NCBI RefSeq assembly: GCF_023065955.2
Contig: NW_026622952.1
Location: forward strand, 31,296,313 to 31,360,312
Source: Ursus arctos
Lineage: Eukaryota; Chordata; Mammalia; Carnivora; Ursidae
DNA length: 64,000 nucleotides
Direction of reading: 5' to 3'
Shown here: positions 23,480 to 35,969 of the stretch, one piece after another
How positions within the stretch are numbered: the stretch's first letter is position 1
How the letters are laid out: each line of letters opens with the position of its first letter
Notes under the pieces: generated by a model
Seen by the model: the letters and a program-made list of their open reading frames with translations, nothing else
Databases searched by the model: none
Told to the model about the DNA's origin: nothing
Program-made: the position numbers and the translations under genes

Positions 23480-24010
23480 AAACCTTTCTGTATATTCTAC
23501 CCGATGCTCCCTGAAGTTAAGGTTTTGCAATCTGTCTTCTGGGAGTAAGCACTATTCCCAGCCCTCCGAAAACACCAGACATTGCTAACTCTAATCTTTT
23601 TGGACTTTCTTCATTCTCTTGTTTCCTGATATACCTGTGCTGATCATTGCTCAGCTGAAAACTTAAGGGTATCCTTTGCAGATCTTGGGAGCTCTGTCTA
23701 TGCAGCTTTTTCTTCTAAAAATCTGTTCTGGACATTCTAGCTTTCTTTGTTCTCCCCAAACTCTCATCTCTGCATCCTCAACTCAGGGAGGCTGCTGGAA
23801 TCCTCACGTTCCTCCTTGCACTGTGACCTGGAAATTCTCTCAAGATAGTCAGCTGGGGCAAAGAATTCACCTTTTTATCTCTCCTATCTTGGGGATTTCT
23901 TTTTCTTTGAGGCACAGTATCCTGCAAACTATTGTTTTCTTTTATTCCATCTGTTTATGTTGGCTGTTTAAGTTTGGAGGATAAATTTGGTCCCCGTTAC
24001 ACCATCTTGG
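23480..24010. repeat. Ancient interspersed repeat, possibly L1-related (unassigned)
   Basis: 'tctcctatcttggggatttc', 'gaggcacagtatcctgcaaa' and 'cccgttacaccatcttggtt' form a word order I recognise from an old, repeated mammalian element, probably L1-derived. The 102-codon ORF at 23676-23984 lies inside it and is not called as a gene. Confidence 0.35.
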
Positions 24011-24239
24011 TTATAAGTAGAAGTCTCTCTGATTATTTCTGTCAGAGAGTGTATAGCCTTCTAACATAACATAAAAACTACTAATTTATATTAATACTGG
24101 ATTTATTATGGTAACTACATTTCCCTTCTCTATGGTGTAAGCTCTTTTGTTTACTGATGTATCTAGTGACTAGAATAGTACATGCCAAATAACAGAAAAT
24201 AAGTAGTCTACACACCTCACTCTCACTAATAATGGCAAA

Positions 24240-24960
24240 CATTCAGAAATCTTGATCTCTATGATGAGCCTCTCCTACTACTACTTCCTGTTTTTCCAGC
24301 TCTTTGATTCCCATGTTGTTTTGCCGTTCAGCACAGTAACTTCCCATCCAGTGGTACTACTTCCCTTTCCCTCTCTGTCACTGCCCTCATGTCCTTACAT
24401 TTCCCCTTATTGAGCTTGCACGAACATTCCTATATTATAATTATTGTGTTTCAACCTTCCTAGACCCTCTTGTTTCAATTTCTCTCACTGTATTTGGCTA
24501 GGCAAAACTGCAATTCCAGTAAACCTGAATATTCACCCATTCTATTCGTGCACTCAGCTCAGCTTTGCTAAAGAAAGTGGCACAGGTAGATTAATTGATG
24601 TCCACTAAACATGTGGCCACAGATCTTAACTAGGGACTACACACTGTCAAAATACCCTTTTACACATGTCTAATACATTAAACACTGCACAATTCTCTTC
24701 TCTTCTGAAGACCATATCCCTAGTCTCTCCTGATAATCTCTCCTCAAGTCTGTATGTTAAAATTAGGTTAAGTCTAAAGAGAAATTCCTATCACCAAAGC
24801 AACCATCCTATCTACATCTTTACCTAGATATTCTGCTTTACTTCACAATATAATGGAAAAAGTATCTTTGTTCCTATCTTAAGGCATCCCCACCATTCGT
24901 TTGGATGCTATCTGTTCTTTTTTAAGAAGCTTTGTCCTGCATTTATTGTACTTTGATTTT
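24240..24960 (+). mobile_element. Old L2-like LINE fragment (5' part)
   Basis: A pyrimidine-rich segment whose right half ('aaagcaaccatcctatctac', 'gtatctttgttcctatctta') resembles the 5' part of L2. The left half is more diverged. No reading frame. Confidence 0.5.
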
Positions 24961-25204
24961 TTCTGATTTTAGGACAAAGTCCCACAAGCAGAATAACCCA
25001 AATATAAAAGTAGAAAAATATTTAAGGATTTTGATGCATATTGTATGAATAATTTCTCCCAAATTATAATAATTCCATTTCTACCAATATATGATAATAA
25101 TCCTTTAACCATTAAAAAAAACTTAGTTTTTCTAATTTACTATATAGCTTTTGAATCCACAATTTTACAAATGTGCTCTAAGGAAATATTTTAAAATCTC
25201 AATT

Positions 25205-25350
25205 TGTTTTTCTGTAAGAAGCTCCAGCCCTTCAGAGCTCAGTTAAGCATCATGTCATATAAGAAACTTTTCTGTGCCTCTAGTCAACTTATGTGCCATC
25301 AAATTTGTCCTCTGTGCTGACACAGCACTTGGAGAGCATGTACAACAACA
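25205..25350 (+). mobile_element. Possible L2 LINE 3' fragment
   Basis: 'cccttcagagctcagttaag' and 'gtgctgacacagcacttgga' resemble L2 3' sequence. It sits directly before an inverted MIR. Confidence 0.4.
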
Positions 25351-25373
25351 CTTACTGAAACTGTTAGTCAAAG

Positions 25374-25575
25374 TTTATTAAATACTTATAACATGCTTAA
25401 TAATATTCTAAACACTTTTTTACTCTATCGTTTTTATATAAAAACAAAACTTATGATATGGGAATAACTTCCCACATTTTATCCTTGATTCAATTACTAC
25501 TGCAACAGAACTCATAAACAGCTCAAGATCATGCAAGGAAGAAGTAAGGGAGCCAAAATTCAAAGGCAGGCAGAT
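25374..25575 (-). repeat. MIR SINE relic
   Basis: Inverted MIR: 'attaaatacttataacatgc', 'ttctaaacacttttttactc' and 'agctcaagatcatgcaagga' in the expected order. Confidence 0.58.
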
Positions 25576-28094
25576 TGAATTGAATAATTTCATTGGCAAG
25601 TATTTTTTTATGACCTTGATATTAAAATTATATTAAGGTCTCCCAAATACTTGGGCATAAGGGAAATTGAAAAAATATTCAAAACTTAATAACTTCAAAA
25701 TTTCAGTATTCACATCATTAGTTTTATATACCTCCCTAACCTGTTAAAATGTTTTAAAAAATTACTTGGGATTATAAATCTCTAGCTACACTGCTGTTTG
25801 TACTTTAAATTGGGAGAAGCAAAGCCTTACTGAACTGAGAGCAGAGATACTGCATGAAAATAACTGGCCCCAAACATAAATATCAGATAATAAATGTACT
25901 ATAGTCTGGAGGTCTAGTCCAAAGTGAATATGAATTATTGCATATGAGCAGTTCTTTGCAAATGTTTGTGAAGATAATATATGAATCTTAATGATGAAAG
26001 ACTCAGGTAAGTATATTTTTCATTTGTATCTGACCTGATCAATTTGATCATGTAAGTTTGCATGGGCCAATTTTTCAATAAATATTGCATTTTAAATTAA
26101 TGCAAATAGAAAATGGGAGAAAAAGGAATCCTGTGCTTCTGTAAAATATCAGAAACACTTTGACAGGAAACAGGGTTATTTGAGCAAGTGGATATTTATG
26201 GGGAAATTATCCACTTAGTATAGAGAGATTTCAACTATTAATCAATAAATCATTCAGCTACTGGGCACCCAAAGGAAGGTTAAAATGTAAATCAAAATGT
26301 GTATGTGTATAAATAATTATTTTTAAGAAGACTATTTTTGTAGAAACTCTAGTAGAAATGAAATATTTTATTTGAAGCTCAGATTCTAAGAATGCTAGAA
26401 TATAGCTAAATAAGAAATAAGTAGAATTTGTCTTCATATAATGTTTAAAGACTGTCATGGTGAAGACAGTGTATTGAGCCTTAGGGCACAGTTTTGAGAA
26501 GAAAAATATGAGTTTTATTTACTGTTTGTGCACTAATGTCTAGAGTGAAATACTTTTCCAAGTTAAGAATAAACAATATTCTTTAGTCCTATACTTCTTA
26601 ACATCTTGCAATGTCCTCACACACATGTTCCTTAAATGATAGGCTTTTCTTTTCACATTCACATGTAGAAATCTAGTAAACACTCATTCCTTGGCAGCTG
26701 TGTAATAGTTTAAACTCAGCTCTCAGCAAAAGAAGAAAAAAAATGTGAAAAAAAGCCTCATTCTGATGGCCAGCCAAGTACATATATCTTTAGGACAAGA
26801 GGACACTTTTTACTTTCCCTTACCTTGAAACAATTTAGAGTCTGCTTGGACACAAATGATAGTAATGGAATCATTTTCCCTATATAATCCCACCTTTAAC
26901 TATAATTATTGAGAAAGGGAATCAGGATGTCTAATTCCATAATAGGAACCAACAGTGTATTATTGGTCCAAACTGTGTGGGTCCCCTGAGACCAGAGCTC
27001 AAACAAAGAGTATCACTGCAAAGTTCCCAGAAGACTATATAGAAACAATAACAAATGTATAGAGTTGGGTACTAACTCATGGGCTTGTTCCTTTGATTAT
27101 CAAGAAAAATTCCTTCTGAGCACATATCAAAAACCTCAGTGTTGGAGAGTTAGAGATCAGGAAGGAATGATAGTCAAGAAAAGAAAGGAAGAGAAGAAAA
27201 GAGAAGAGAAGAAAGAAAAACAAAAAAAAAAAGACAAAAAAAGACAAAATTGCAGATTGCAATGAACAATCAGGTTTTGTGTCAGGGTAAACACTAGACA
27301 GCTATTTCCCATTACCGGGCCTTTGTTGCTTGGACCAGTCAGCTCCATTTAAATAGCCAAGGGATATATTTGGTTAGACTTTCAAACAAGAAATTGTATG
27401 GTTTCCATTTAAAAAACCTAACTAGGATGTTGAAATTCATCTTCTTGGATTAAGTATAATTGGGGAAGAGTTTCCATGGAATGGAAGAAAACACAGTCGA
27501 ATTCCACAAAGTACAATTAAAGAAACATCAAGGGAGACTCACACTATACAGTCTTACATAGGTTGCCATTTCCTTAGGGGATATCAATTTGCACTGAACG
27601 TTGGCATATAAAATACAAGAAAATGACCTTCAATTGTTTTCTAAATGCAATCATTCCTATCATTTTCAATGGCCAATATAGTTTGTGTCAAATGTAAAAG
27701 AAAATTGAACTTCTCAGAGGTAAACTAATGTTCTAATCATGGCCAATATTCAGATATCAAGATCACATAGCTCTATGTTGATGCAAAAAATTACAGATAC
27801 ATTTAACCTTATATGGTGCTTTAACTATTTGTGTTTTGTTTTTGTTTTTGTTCCTAATGCACTCAAACTCCATGAAAGCAATGATCTCTGTAGTAATCTG
27901 GTTGCCCAACATTAGCAAATGTTTCCAACGGGGAAAATCACTTAGAGGTTAATGAATTAGATTTCTCAAATTTATCCATGGCTATTATGTGACTAAATGG
28001 TATTAGTTATAATTCTTTTTGTCACAAACTATAGAAAAAAGGTTTTAAAAAAGAGAGAATATATTGGCTTAAGTGACTGAAAAGTCCAGAGGGT
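25576..28094. other. Non-coding AT-rich stretch
   Basis: No exon or named repeat. Contains the polypurine tract at 27175-27246, listed separately. Confidence 0.5.
27175..27246. repeat. Polypurine (GAAAA/GA)n tract
   Basis: Seventy bases that are almost all A and G on the plus strand, grading into poly(A) with C interruptions. It gives rise to spurious K/E-rich and F/L-rich ORFs on the two strands. Confidence 0.9.
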
Positions 28095-28560
28095 GTCATT
28101 AATTTCAGGCATGGCTGGATCCAGAAACTCAAACAACGTCAGAATCAAATTACCCCTTCTTGATCATTCAGTTCTACTTTCATCTCTGCTTGTTTCACTT
28201 CCAGGAAGGCTTTCCCTTCATGGTGGCCCTACTGAAACTCCCAACTTATGCTCTCATCTGTATATTTTAAGACAAGTATTGGAATAAACTCAGATTGGAT
28301 CATGATATCTTTCTTCTACCAATCACGTGGTTTCCAGCAAGTGAAGCACTGATTGGACAAGTCTGGGTCACATGGCCATCCATGATCCAGGGGCAAAATC
28401 AGCATAGTCTGAGAGTGAGGGAGGAAAATCAGGGTATTATCAGATGAAGGTTGGAAAAGATAATGCACAGATAAATAACCAATGAACGTTTCATAAACCA
28501 ATCCTGCAAAGCATCTTGCATCTTTAGTCATGAGTCATATTTCATCTAGAAACATAAATA
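28095..28560. repeat. Ancient interspersed repeat (unassigned)
   Basis: 'ggcatggctggatccagaaa', 'cacttccaggaaggctttcc', 'ttggacaagtctgggtcaca' and 'atggccatccatgatccagg' have the look of a repeated mammalian sequence I have seen many times but cannot name with certainty. Confidence 0.4.
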
Positions 28561-29895
28561 TTTAATAGACTATTTTATTTTTATTAAAATAATAATTAAC
28601 AATGAACAAATGAATATAAAATGTATTTTATATTTTAAATACAAAGTCCTGTTTCAGCTAATGTCTCAAATAACATTTTCATGAACCAACTCTGAAATCA
28701 CTACAGAAAGGATATCACCTGTTCTAACAAATGTTCGTCATTAATGAGGAAGTCTATAAGCTAAGTGGTATAATCATTTGGAATGGGCTTGTCACTTCCT
28801 CTTTTCTATTATGATGATAGTTGATATTTGGTTAATTATATTTATGAAATAATATTAAATATGTGGATACCAGATAACAGCAATAAACAAGATTTGCTTG
28901 CCTCAAGGATGACCTCATTTTAGTTGCCTTCTTTAAAAAGCCAGTTATGCCAGGAATCAAAGGGAATATTGTTTTCAGACTTGCTGGTATTAAAATGAGC
29001 CCATTGGGATGGTGAGGTAGATAAGGAAAAATATATCAGCTTATGAAGCTTTTCTTTTCCTATTTACATATCTGCATTGCAAAATGGCCACAGTGTCACT
29101 TAGGCGTATTACTGACAACCAAACCACAAGAGCATCATTCTTGAAATAGCATTTATTTTTATTATTCATACTTTCCTTACTATTACTTAGCACTGACATC
29201 TCAGTTCTTTTTAATGGATTTAAGATCCTTCTGTGTATTTGATAAATCAATAGAAGTACTTTACAGGGAAAACACTTCACACTCTTACCATTCTAAAAGA
29301 TGACACATTATTCCTTCAGCAATACATTTACCTTTTCTTGTTGTTTGTTACATCTGGTTAAGAATTAAAGTGCCACTTTAATGAAGAAAATTTTCTGTCT
29401 CAAATATGTCAGTTTTCTTTTTCCAAAGTTCAGTGAATCAAAGTTGTTTTTATGTGAAAGACCAAACTAAGAATCAATCTTCCTCAGCTTTCCATTTCTC
29501 AGCATGAGAACTTTTAGCTGGTTGTGTACAAAAAGCTAATGAATGAGGCAGAAGAGAAATGCAAACCTTGAAATTCCATTACCTCTTTACGGAAACTGCC
29601 AGATCACAAATTCAGTATTTTTCAGATCTAGGAACACAAGGTTTTCAGATTTTTCTTTTCTTCTGATGGTAGTATGTGAATTGCAATTCAGACAAGACAG
29701 ACCAGCCCACAAAAAGAATCATAGAATAAATTATGTACTAGCTGCCATGGTGAAGTCAGAAATGCAGAATAAAATAACCACCTAATTTACTAGTAGCAAG
29801 CAAAATATAGGAGACAAAAACTTATGCCAGCGCTTTTGTAAAAATAACAATATGCTTTGGCAGAGATGTGGTTTTCTCATGTGCAAAATTCAATT
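28561..29895. other. Non-coding AT-rich stretch
   Basis: No exon or named repeat. The 79- and 80-codon ORFs at 29041-29280 (-) and 29543-29785 (+) lack any family resemblance. Confidence 0.5.
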
Positions 29896-30988
29896 AAATT
29901 TTTTTAAATATTTTTTTATTATGTTAGTCACCATACAGTACATCCCTGGTTTTTGATGTAAAGTTCGATGATTCATTAGTTGCATATAACACCCAGTGCA
30001 CCATGCAATACGTGTCCTCCCCACCACCCATCACCAGCCTATCCTATTCCCCTACCTCCCTCCCCTCTGAAGCCCTCAGTTTGTTTCTCAGAGTCCATAG
30101 TCTCTTATGCTTCATTCCCCTTCTGGTTACCCCCCCCCTTCCTTATCCCTTTCTTCTCCTACCGATCTTCCTAGTTCTTATGTTCCATAGATGAGAGAAA
30201 TCATATGATAATTGTCTTTCTCTGCTTGACTTATTTCACTTAGCATTATTTCCTCCAGTGCTGTCCATGTTGCAGCAAATGTTGAGAGATTGTTCTTTTT
30301 GATAGCTGAGTAATATTCCATTGTATATATGGACCGCATCTTCTTAATCCAGTCATCTGGATTAAGGGCATCTCGGTTCCTTCCACGATTTAGCTATTGT
30401 GGACATTGCTGCTATGAACATTGGGGTGCATATGGCCCTTCTCTTCACTATGTTTGTATCTTTGAGGTAAATATCCAGTAGTGCAATTGCTGAATCATAG
30501 GGTACCTCAGTTGTTAACTTTTTAAGGGACCTCCACACTGTTTTCCAGAGTGGCTGTACCAACTTGCATTCCCACCAACAATGTAGGAGGGATCCCCTTT
30601 CTCCACATCCTCTCCAACAATTGTTGTTTCTTGCCTTGTCAATTTTTGCCATTCTAACTGGCGTAAGGTGGTATCTCAGTGTGGTTTTGATTTGAATTTC
30701 CCGGATGGCTAATGATTTTGAACACTTTTTCATGTGTCTGTTAGCCATTTGTATGTTATCATTGGAAAAGTGTCTGTTCATATCTTCTGCCCACTTTATG
30801 ATTTGTTTATTTGTTTCTCGCATATTGAGTTTGAGAAGTTCTTTGTAGATCTTGGATACCAGTCTTTTATCTGTAGCATCATTTGCAAATATATTCTTCC
30901 ATTCCGTGGGCTGCCTCTTAGTTGTTTTGACCGTTTCCTTGGCTGTGCAGAAGCTTTTTATCTTGATGAAGTCCCACAAGTTCATTTT
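29896..30988 (-). mobile_element. Young carnivore LINE-1, 5'-truncated (second copy)
   Basis: The same family and orientation as 3835-5199. The A-rich 3' end appears as T-rich sequence at 29898-29928, then 3' UTR, then ORF2 C-terminal sequence, truncated at 30988 at 'gttcatttt'. It is about 1.1 kb, shorter at the 5' end than the first copy. I found no convincing target-site duplication: the right flank begins with an A-rich run (30989-31003) that may mask it or reflect an atypical insertion. Its divergence from the first copy is modest. Confidence 0.92.
30181..30988 (-). pseudogene. LINE-1 ORF2 C-terminal fragment, frameshifted
   Basis: In L1 sense it reads through about 207 codons (30985 down to 30362), including the cysteine motif [18 protein letters not shown], identical to that of the first copy. 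Near 30361 it carries one extra base relative to the first copy ('ctggattaaggg' versus 'ctgttgaaggg'), which creates a frameshift and an immediate TAA stop. The remaining C-terminal codons continue in another frame to about 30181. The upstream endonuclease and reverse transcriptase domains are missing, so it is inactive. Confidence 0.88.
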
Positions 30989-32739
30989 AAAAAAGAAAAA
31001 AAAATGTAATTCGAGATTTCATTTAAGACTGCCTTGGCTTTCCTGAAAATACAATTTAAGCTTATAACTGAGAACAAAGGAGGCCAAGTGTCACACATTG
31101 TAAGTTTTGAGAAGTGGACACAATTGAGGCCAACTATCTCCTGCTCCCCTCCTTTTGAAAAAAGAAAAGGATTATTAGTGCCAATTAAAGAAGTAGCCCT
31201 GCTAGCCCATTAACCTACATTTGTGAGGAGCCCGAACCGGCCCTTTCCCCTACTTCCCAGTGGAACAAAGAGCATTGGAAACATGCTCAGTTCAGATTTA
31301 AGCCAACATTCTCCTCCTTTATAGACCATTCTCTTGTTTCACAGGACTCTAGAATTCTTTGACCAAGTGGCCTTAAGCCTGTTACCCGGTCATGTATGTT
31401 TCTCTTTTCCTGTCTGATCTCCTTAGGTTGAATTCCATAGCAGGCATGCATGCCTGGAGAATAGCCTAGGAGAAGGAGCATGAACCAAGCCTAGACATGC
31501 AGGCTGGACTCAATACATGTGATGGCAAGGGGTGGGGAGAATGAGTTTTGGAGTTCAAGGCCTAGGGATGGAGACAGCTCTCCAGATAACCAAGTTCCAG
31601 TGAGGAATACTGAGAAAGACTGAGAGCTCTATGATTAAACCTGGCTTTTCAAGTCATTAAGAATGAATATTTTGCAAGGTAGGAAATGATGTTTACCTGT
31701 CTGCTCCATGCTTATAAATTTTATATATGTAGATCTATAGTAAGCTGGCCGCCATTTGTCCTCTTGCCCTAGTCTTTCACATGTTAGAGGTGAATCTGTT
31801 TGCCATCTTCAATATTTTTATCATCTGAGAAATATAAGATTAGGAAAATAAATGTAAGTCAGCTTTTGGGAACTGAAGTGCTTAAAAAGTGGGACCAATT
31901 TTAGGGTTACCAGGAAACATGCTTTCCTTTCTTGAAGTAAAGGAAAGCTTACAGAAAGCAACAATTAGCCTTTTTGGACATTTGTTTAGATTACAGTTAC
32001 TTTTTTATTAATGGAAAAGAGGATTTTTTTTCTTTTTTTTTTTTAAGCTGGGGCAGCCAAGTTTAAAGTCAAAGGGAGAGAAGGGTACACATTCCTTCCC
32101 TCTTTCCTCCACAATTCTCCTTTTCCTAAGGGACAAAGGAGACAGACACTTGAGAATTGACCTCAGAGAATGGTTGATATTGAATATCAAATGAACAATA
32201 TAATATACACCAAACCAGGGAGAGAAATTTAATCATGTCCAGTTAGTTTAGAAAATATCTGTCCTGTTCTCCTCTTGTTCTTTACTTTCCCAGTAGACAC
32301 AGTGTAAGTCTTAGAAAGGTAGAGCAAGATAGCCTTCTCACCTCTGGGAGCCAGAGCTCCAGGAATGGTGTGCACGTGGAAGAGTCTACACCTGACCAAG
32401 ATATTGAGATTTAAAAGCAAAGGACCAAGTCTTAAACACTAAAATGTTACTGTGGGGAAAAATATATATAATAACAGAAATTTGTCACTTAAGATATAAT
32501 TTCTGGAAAGGCTACCCAATGGAAAAGGGAGTTTGTAGTGAATTTGGGTTGGTTATTTGAAGGAATAAATAGTGTCCTATTTATATCCAGATGGGATGAA
32601 CTGAGAATCTTTGATAAACTTCTTACACATACAATCTTGGACAATTTAAATAGTATAGGAAGTTGCTAAATAAAACAAGAAAACTTATTTTAAAAAGAAT
32701 AGAGAGGGTGGGGGAATGAGAGAGAGATCATAAAGATTA
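30989..32739. other. Non-coding stretch
   Basis: No exon or named repeat. 31090-31600 is less AT-rich than its surroundings and repeat-free to my eye. Poly(T) at 32027-32044. Confidence 0.5.
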
Positions 32740-32930
32740 TGACTATTAGTCCTGGAAAGAGATTGCCTAAATTTGAAATCCTTAACTAAATATGGGCATT
32801 TGACTTTGGCATCTTAATTTCCTTGTGCAGTAAATTCTTCAATCCTATATTTTGATTTGAAGATTAAATAGAGAAAGTATACACATATATTTAGTGAACT
32901 TACCATTTAACAAATAGTAGGTGTACCTTT
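32740..32930 (+). repeat. MIR SINE relic
   Basis: 'gattgcctaaatttgaaatc', 'tttggcatcttaatttcctt' and 'gtgcagtaaattcttcaatc', then 'acaaatagtaggtgtacc', follow MIR order. Confidence 0.5.
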
Positions 32931-32964
32931 AAGATTAAGTAAATAGAAAGAAGGTGAGCTTTAG

Positions 32965-33150
32965 TCAGAAAGTCGAGTTTGAATCAATCTATATCAAAAG
33001 TGATTATCTGGCACTGAGCCCCTCAAAATTTCCGTCAGTACCAACTGCAAAATTTTAATAACAATATCTGTATCAAAGAGGTGCTTGAAGGATTAAATTA
33101 AATAGAATGATAGGCAACACATGGCTCTTGATTTGGCACATAAAGTTGTC
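32965..33150 (+). repeat. MIR SINE relic
   Basis: 'gtcgagtttgaatcaatcta', 'attttaataacaatatctgt' and 'gtgcttgaaggattaaatta' resemble MIR in plus orientation, lying just after another MIR in the same orientation. Confidence 0.5.
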
Positions 33151-33939
33151 TAGGATATATGAATTGATTTATCTCTCCCTTAATTATTTTCTAATAATAC
33201 CCAAATGTCTATGTATTGCAATCATTTAGGAATTTCTACTATTCATAATGCATTGGAAGAAAAATGGTTTTCTACAACCCCATTTTTTGAAAGGTGGTAT
33301 AATGTTATGGGAGCTAAAGAGGCTGTAGGTTGTCAGAACCTCTTGTTTCATTATATTTTTAAGTTGTGATTCAAGGAAGAGGAAGTGGTAGTTTGACAGG
33401 AAGCCCATTTGGAATTCATTTTACATTTGTAAGCAACACAAAGGGAGAACATCTGTGACTTGGACTAGGGAGGCATTTTCTAAATCAAATCCCTCACCAC
33501 AAACCAAAAACCAAAAAATTGATTAATGTGTAACATCCAAATTAAGAATTTTTGTGCAACACAAAATATCATGTACCATGCAATGGGCTACCATACTGGA
33601 AAAATATATTAGCAGTCCTCAAACCAAGTCATATCAGAATACACTTTTTTCATGTTTTCATTAAAATTTTTTTTTTCCTCAGTGCAATTATGTATCTGGC
33701 CCTTTTATGTAAAATTTCAGTGCCACTACTGCTCCCTCTTGGTGAAATTTCAACTTTCCCTTCTGCCTTTGTTCTTTTTTCTTCTTAATACTTATTACTC
33801 TTCAACATGATGCTTTTTTACAACATTATGGGTTTTTTTTACTTGTGTATCTTCTTTACTAACTTCCCGATAATCAAAATTAGATTAGGAAGAAGTGTGT
33901 TATCTTTCTAATCAAGATGGAAACTTTTAAGGGAATATG
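33151..33939. other. Non-coding stretch
   Basis: No exon or named repeat. Several short T runs between 33665 and 33840. Confidence 0.5.
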
Positions 33940-34052
33940 ATTTTATTGATTGGGATTTTGGTCACTACGATATCTCTGGAGTCTAGAACAGTGTCTGGCA
34001 CAACAGTAGTAATCAGTGAGTATTTAAGTGAATTAATGAAGGAATAAATATT
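33940..34052 (+). mobile_element. L2 LINE 3' terminus
   Basis: 'ggagtctagaacagtgtctg', 'gcacaacagtagtaatcagt', then 'gagtatttaagtgaattaat' and 'gaaggaat' match the typical L2 3' end. Confidence 0.65.
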
Positions 34053-34660
34053 TAGGAATTACTGCAAATCAGCAAAATTAGAGATTCTAATAAAAATATG
34101 TACAGGATATCAACAGGCAATTTAAGAAGGACTACTAAAAAGCCAATGGAAGATAATCAAATTTGTTAGTGATCAGAATAATAAAAATTAAAACAATAAT
34201 GAAATTATCACTTTATTGAATAGACCATTAAAGTTTATTGAGCTAAATATATGAAAAAGAGTAGATTATATACAAATTATTATGCTTAGCTGATGAATGC
34301 ATAGACTCCGGCCATTTTGAAGAGCAATTTGACAGTACTTTGTTCAATTACATGTAAGTACCATATGACCTAGAAATTCCTCTCTTGGGCACACACACAC
34401 CACTGCCACCACCATCTCATACAGATCCGGAAAGGAGATGTCAAGAGGATGTATATTGCAATTGTGTTGAAGAGATCGAGGGGATCTTGGTGTTAATTAC
34501 TGAGAGAGTGAATGAATTTATACTAAAGAATACTAGGAAGTGCAATGGTTGTATATAATATCAGCAACATGGCTAAAACTTAAAACAGCTGAGTGAAAAA
34601 TATAAAGAACAAATTGAAATGTACAACCTAACTAATGCACAAAAATGAAAATGAATATAC
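34053..34660 (+). mobile_element. Old LINE-1 3' fragment (first of two)
   Basis: Plus-strand L1M-type ORF2 end: 'aataaaaattaaaacaataa', 'gaagagcaatttgacagtac', 'atgacctagaaattcctctc', 'aatactaggaagtgcaatgg', 'caacatggctaaaacttaaa'. Frames are broken. The central part (34390-34500) includes unrelated sequence with a CA/CCA-rich run. Confidence 0.6.
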
Positions 34661-34680
34661 CAAGAAATGCAAGAAGAGAT

Positions 34681-34704
34681 CTATCTATCTATCTATCTAT
34701 CTAT
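34681..34704. repeat. (ATCT)n tetranucleotide microsatellite
   Basis: Six consecutive CTAT units. A likely polymorphic short tandem repeat. Confidence 0.95.
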
Positions 34705-34964
34705 AATACAATTGAGTATTTGCATAATGAATATGGAGAAAAATAAGATTGGAGAACACAGATAAAAAGAAATCAGTCCTTCCATCTTTCAGTTATAGGA
34801 AGCCCCTTAAATGAACCAATGTTAATGGTGCGCTGTAATTAGTTTGAAAGCAAAGCAAAAGTTAAACTAAATTGTAGGAAAAAACATCTGTGTGTAACAG
34901 ATGTAAGAGAATTTATACTATGAAATTTTAATAGTCCTTATAAATTGATAAAATATGTAAAGGG

Positions 34965-35690
34965 TACAATCAAATAACATGCACTAATAAAACTGCAAAT
35001 ATTAAATAAAAAATAAACATATTTAACGTTACTAATAATCATGAAAATGAACTTTGAATCTTGGCTAAGAAACCATTTTTACCTATCAAAATGTCATTTT
35101 ATTTATTCATTATTCAGTACTAATACTCAGCCTTACGAGGTGCAGAAGAACACACAGTCATATGCATTGCTGGGATCAGTACATATTGGCATAGACTTTC
35201 TTGAGGGATGCTTGGAAAAGAAAAGTGTTTATACAGAAATTCCACTTCTTAGAATTATCTTAATAAATAATCAGAAATTGACACAGAGATCTATGAACAA
35301 TATTGATACTAGATACAATATTGAAAGTGGTAAATTATTAAAATAATCTAAATACCCAAGAAAATAAGTTAATTAAAAATATGGTATACTCTTTTGAATA
35401 AATAATATGAAACCATGAACTATGGTGTTTTGACAGAAAATGAGATGAAAATGTTATTTTTAACAACTATGAAGAAAATGTAGATGCCAAAAGAGTTGTG
35501 CAGTATATTATCAAAACAATTTTAAAAGAACACTATATATACATACATATACACATACTAAAGAGAAGTTAAAATTTTTATGCATATTTAACATAACAAA
35601 TTGGATGTGTACACAAGTAGATCAGTTGCTCTGAGGGATGATTTTGCTTTTCTTTTTTATGTTTTTCTCTATTTACAAATGCTCTGCTAT
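34965..35690 (+). mobile_element. Old LINE-1 3' fragment (second of two)
   Basis: It covers the same ORF2-end/3' UTR part of old L1 as 34053-34660 and in the same orientation: 'aaattccacttcttagaatt', 'aatctaaatacccaagaaaa', 'aaatatggtatactcttttg', then a 3' UTR with 'ctgagggatgattttgcttt'. A 101-codon open frame at 35041-35346 is within it and is a remnant, not a gene. Confidence 0.65.
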
Positions 35691-35763
35691 ATACACACAC
35701 AATGTATATATGCTTATACATTGTGTATATATGAAAGGTTATCACTAAAACAAAGGTGTCCTT

Positions 35764-35950
35764 TTAAAAAAAATAGATTGGTTTATTTATTTGAGAGACA
35801 GTGTGAGAGGAGACGTAGGGGTGGAGGGAGACGAGCAGGCTGCCTACTGAGAGGAGTGCCTGATGCAGGGCTCTGTCCCAGGACCCTGAGATCATGATCT
35901 GAACCGTAATCAAGAGTAGGATTCTTAACCAATTGAACCATCCATGTGCC
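35764..35950 (-). mobile_element. Can-SINE (older, diverged)
   Basis: An inverted Can-SINE with tail 'ttggtttatttatttgagag', body 'ccaggaccctgagatcatga' and a decayed inverted head ('accatccatgtgcc'). Degenerate TSD: 'acaaaggtgtccttttaaa' at about 35750-35768 and 'acaaagtgtgctttttaaa' at about 35951-35969. Confidence 0.9.
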
Positions 35951-35969
35951 ACAAAGTGTGCTTTTTAAA

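Noticed and set aside
23676..23984. 102-codon plus-strand ORF
   Set aside because: It lies inside an ancient interspersed repeat and shows no domain.
35041..35346. 101-codon plus-strand ORF
   Set aside because: It lies within an old L1 3' fragment; the frame is a relic.
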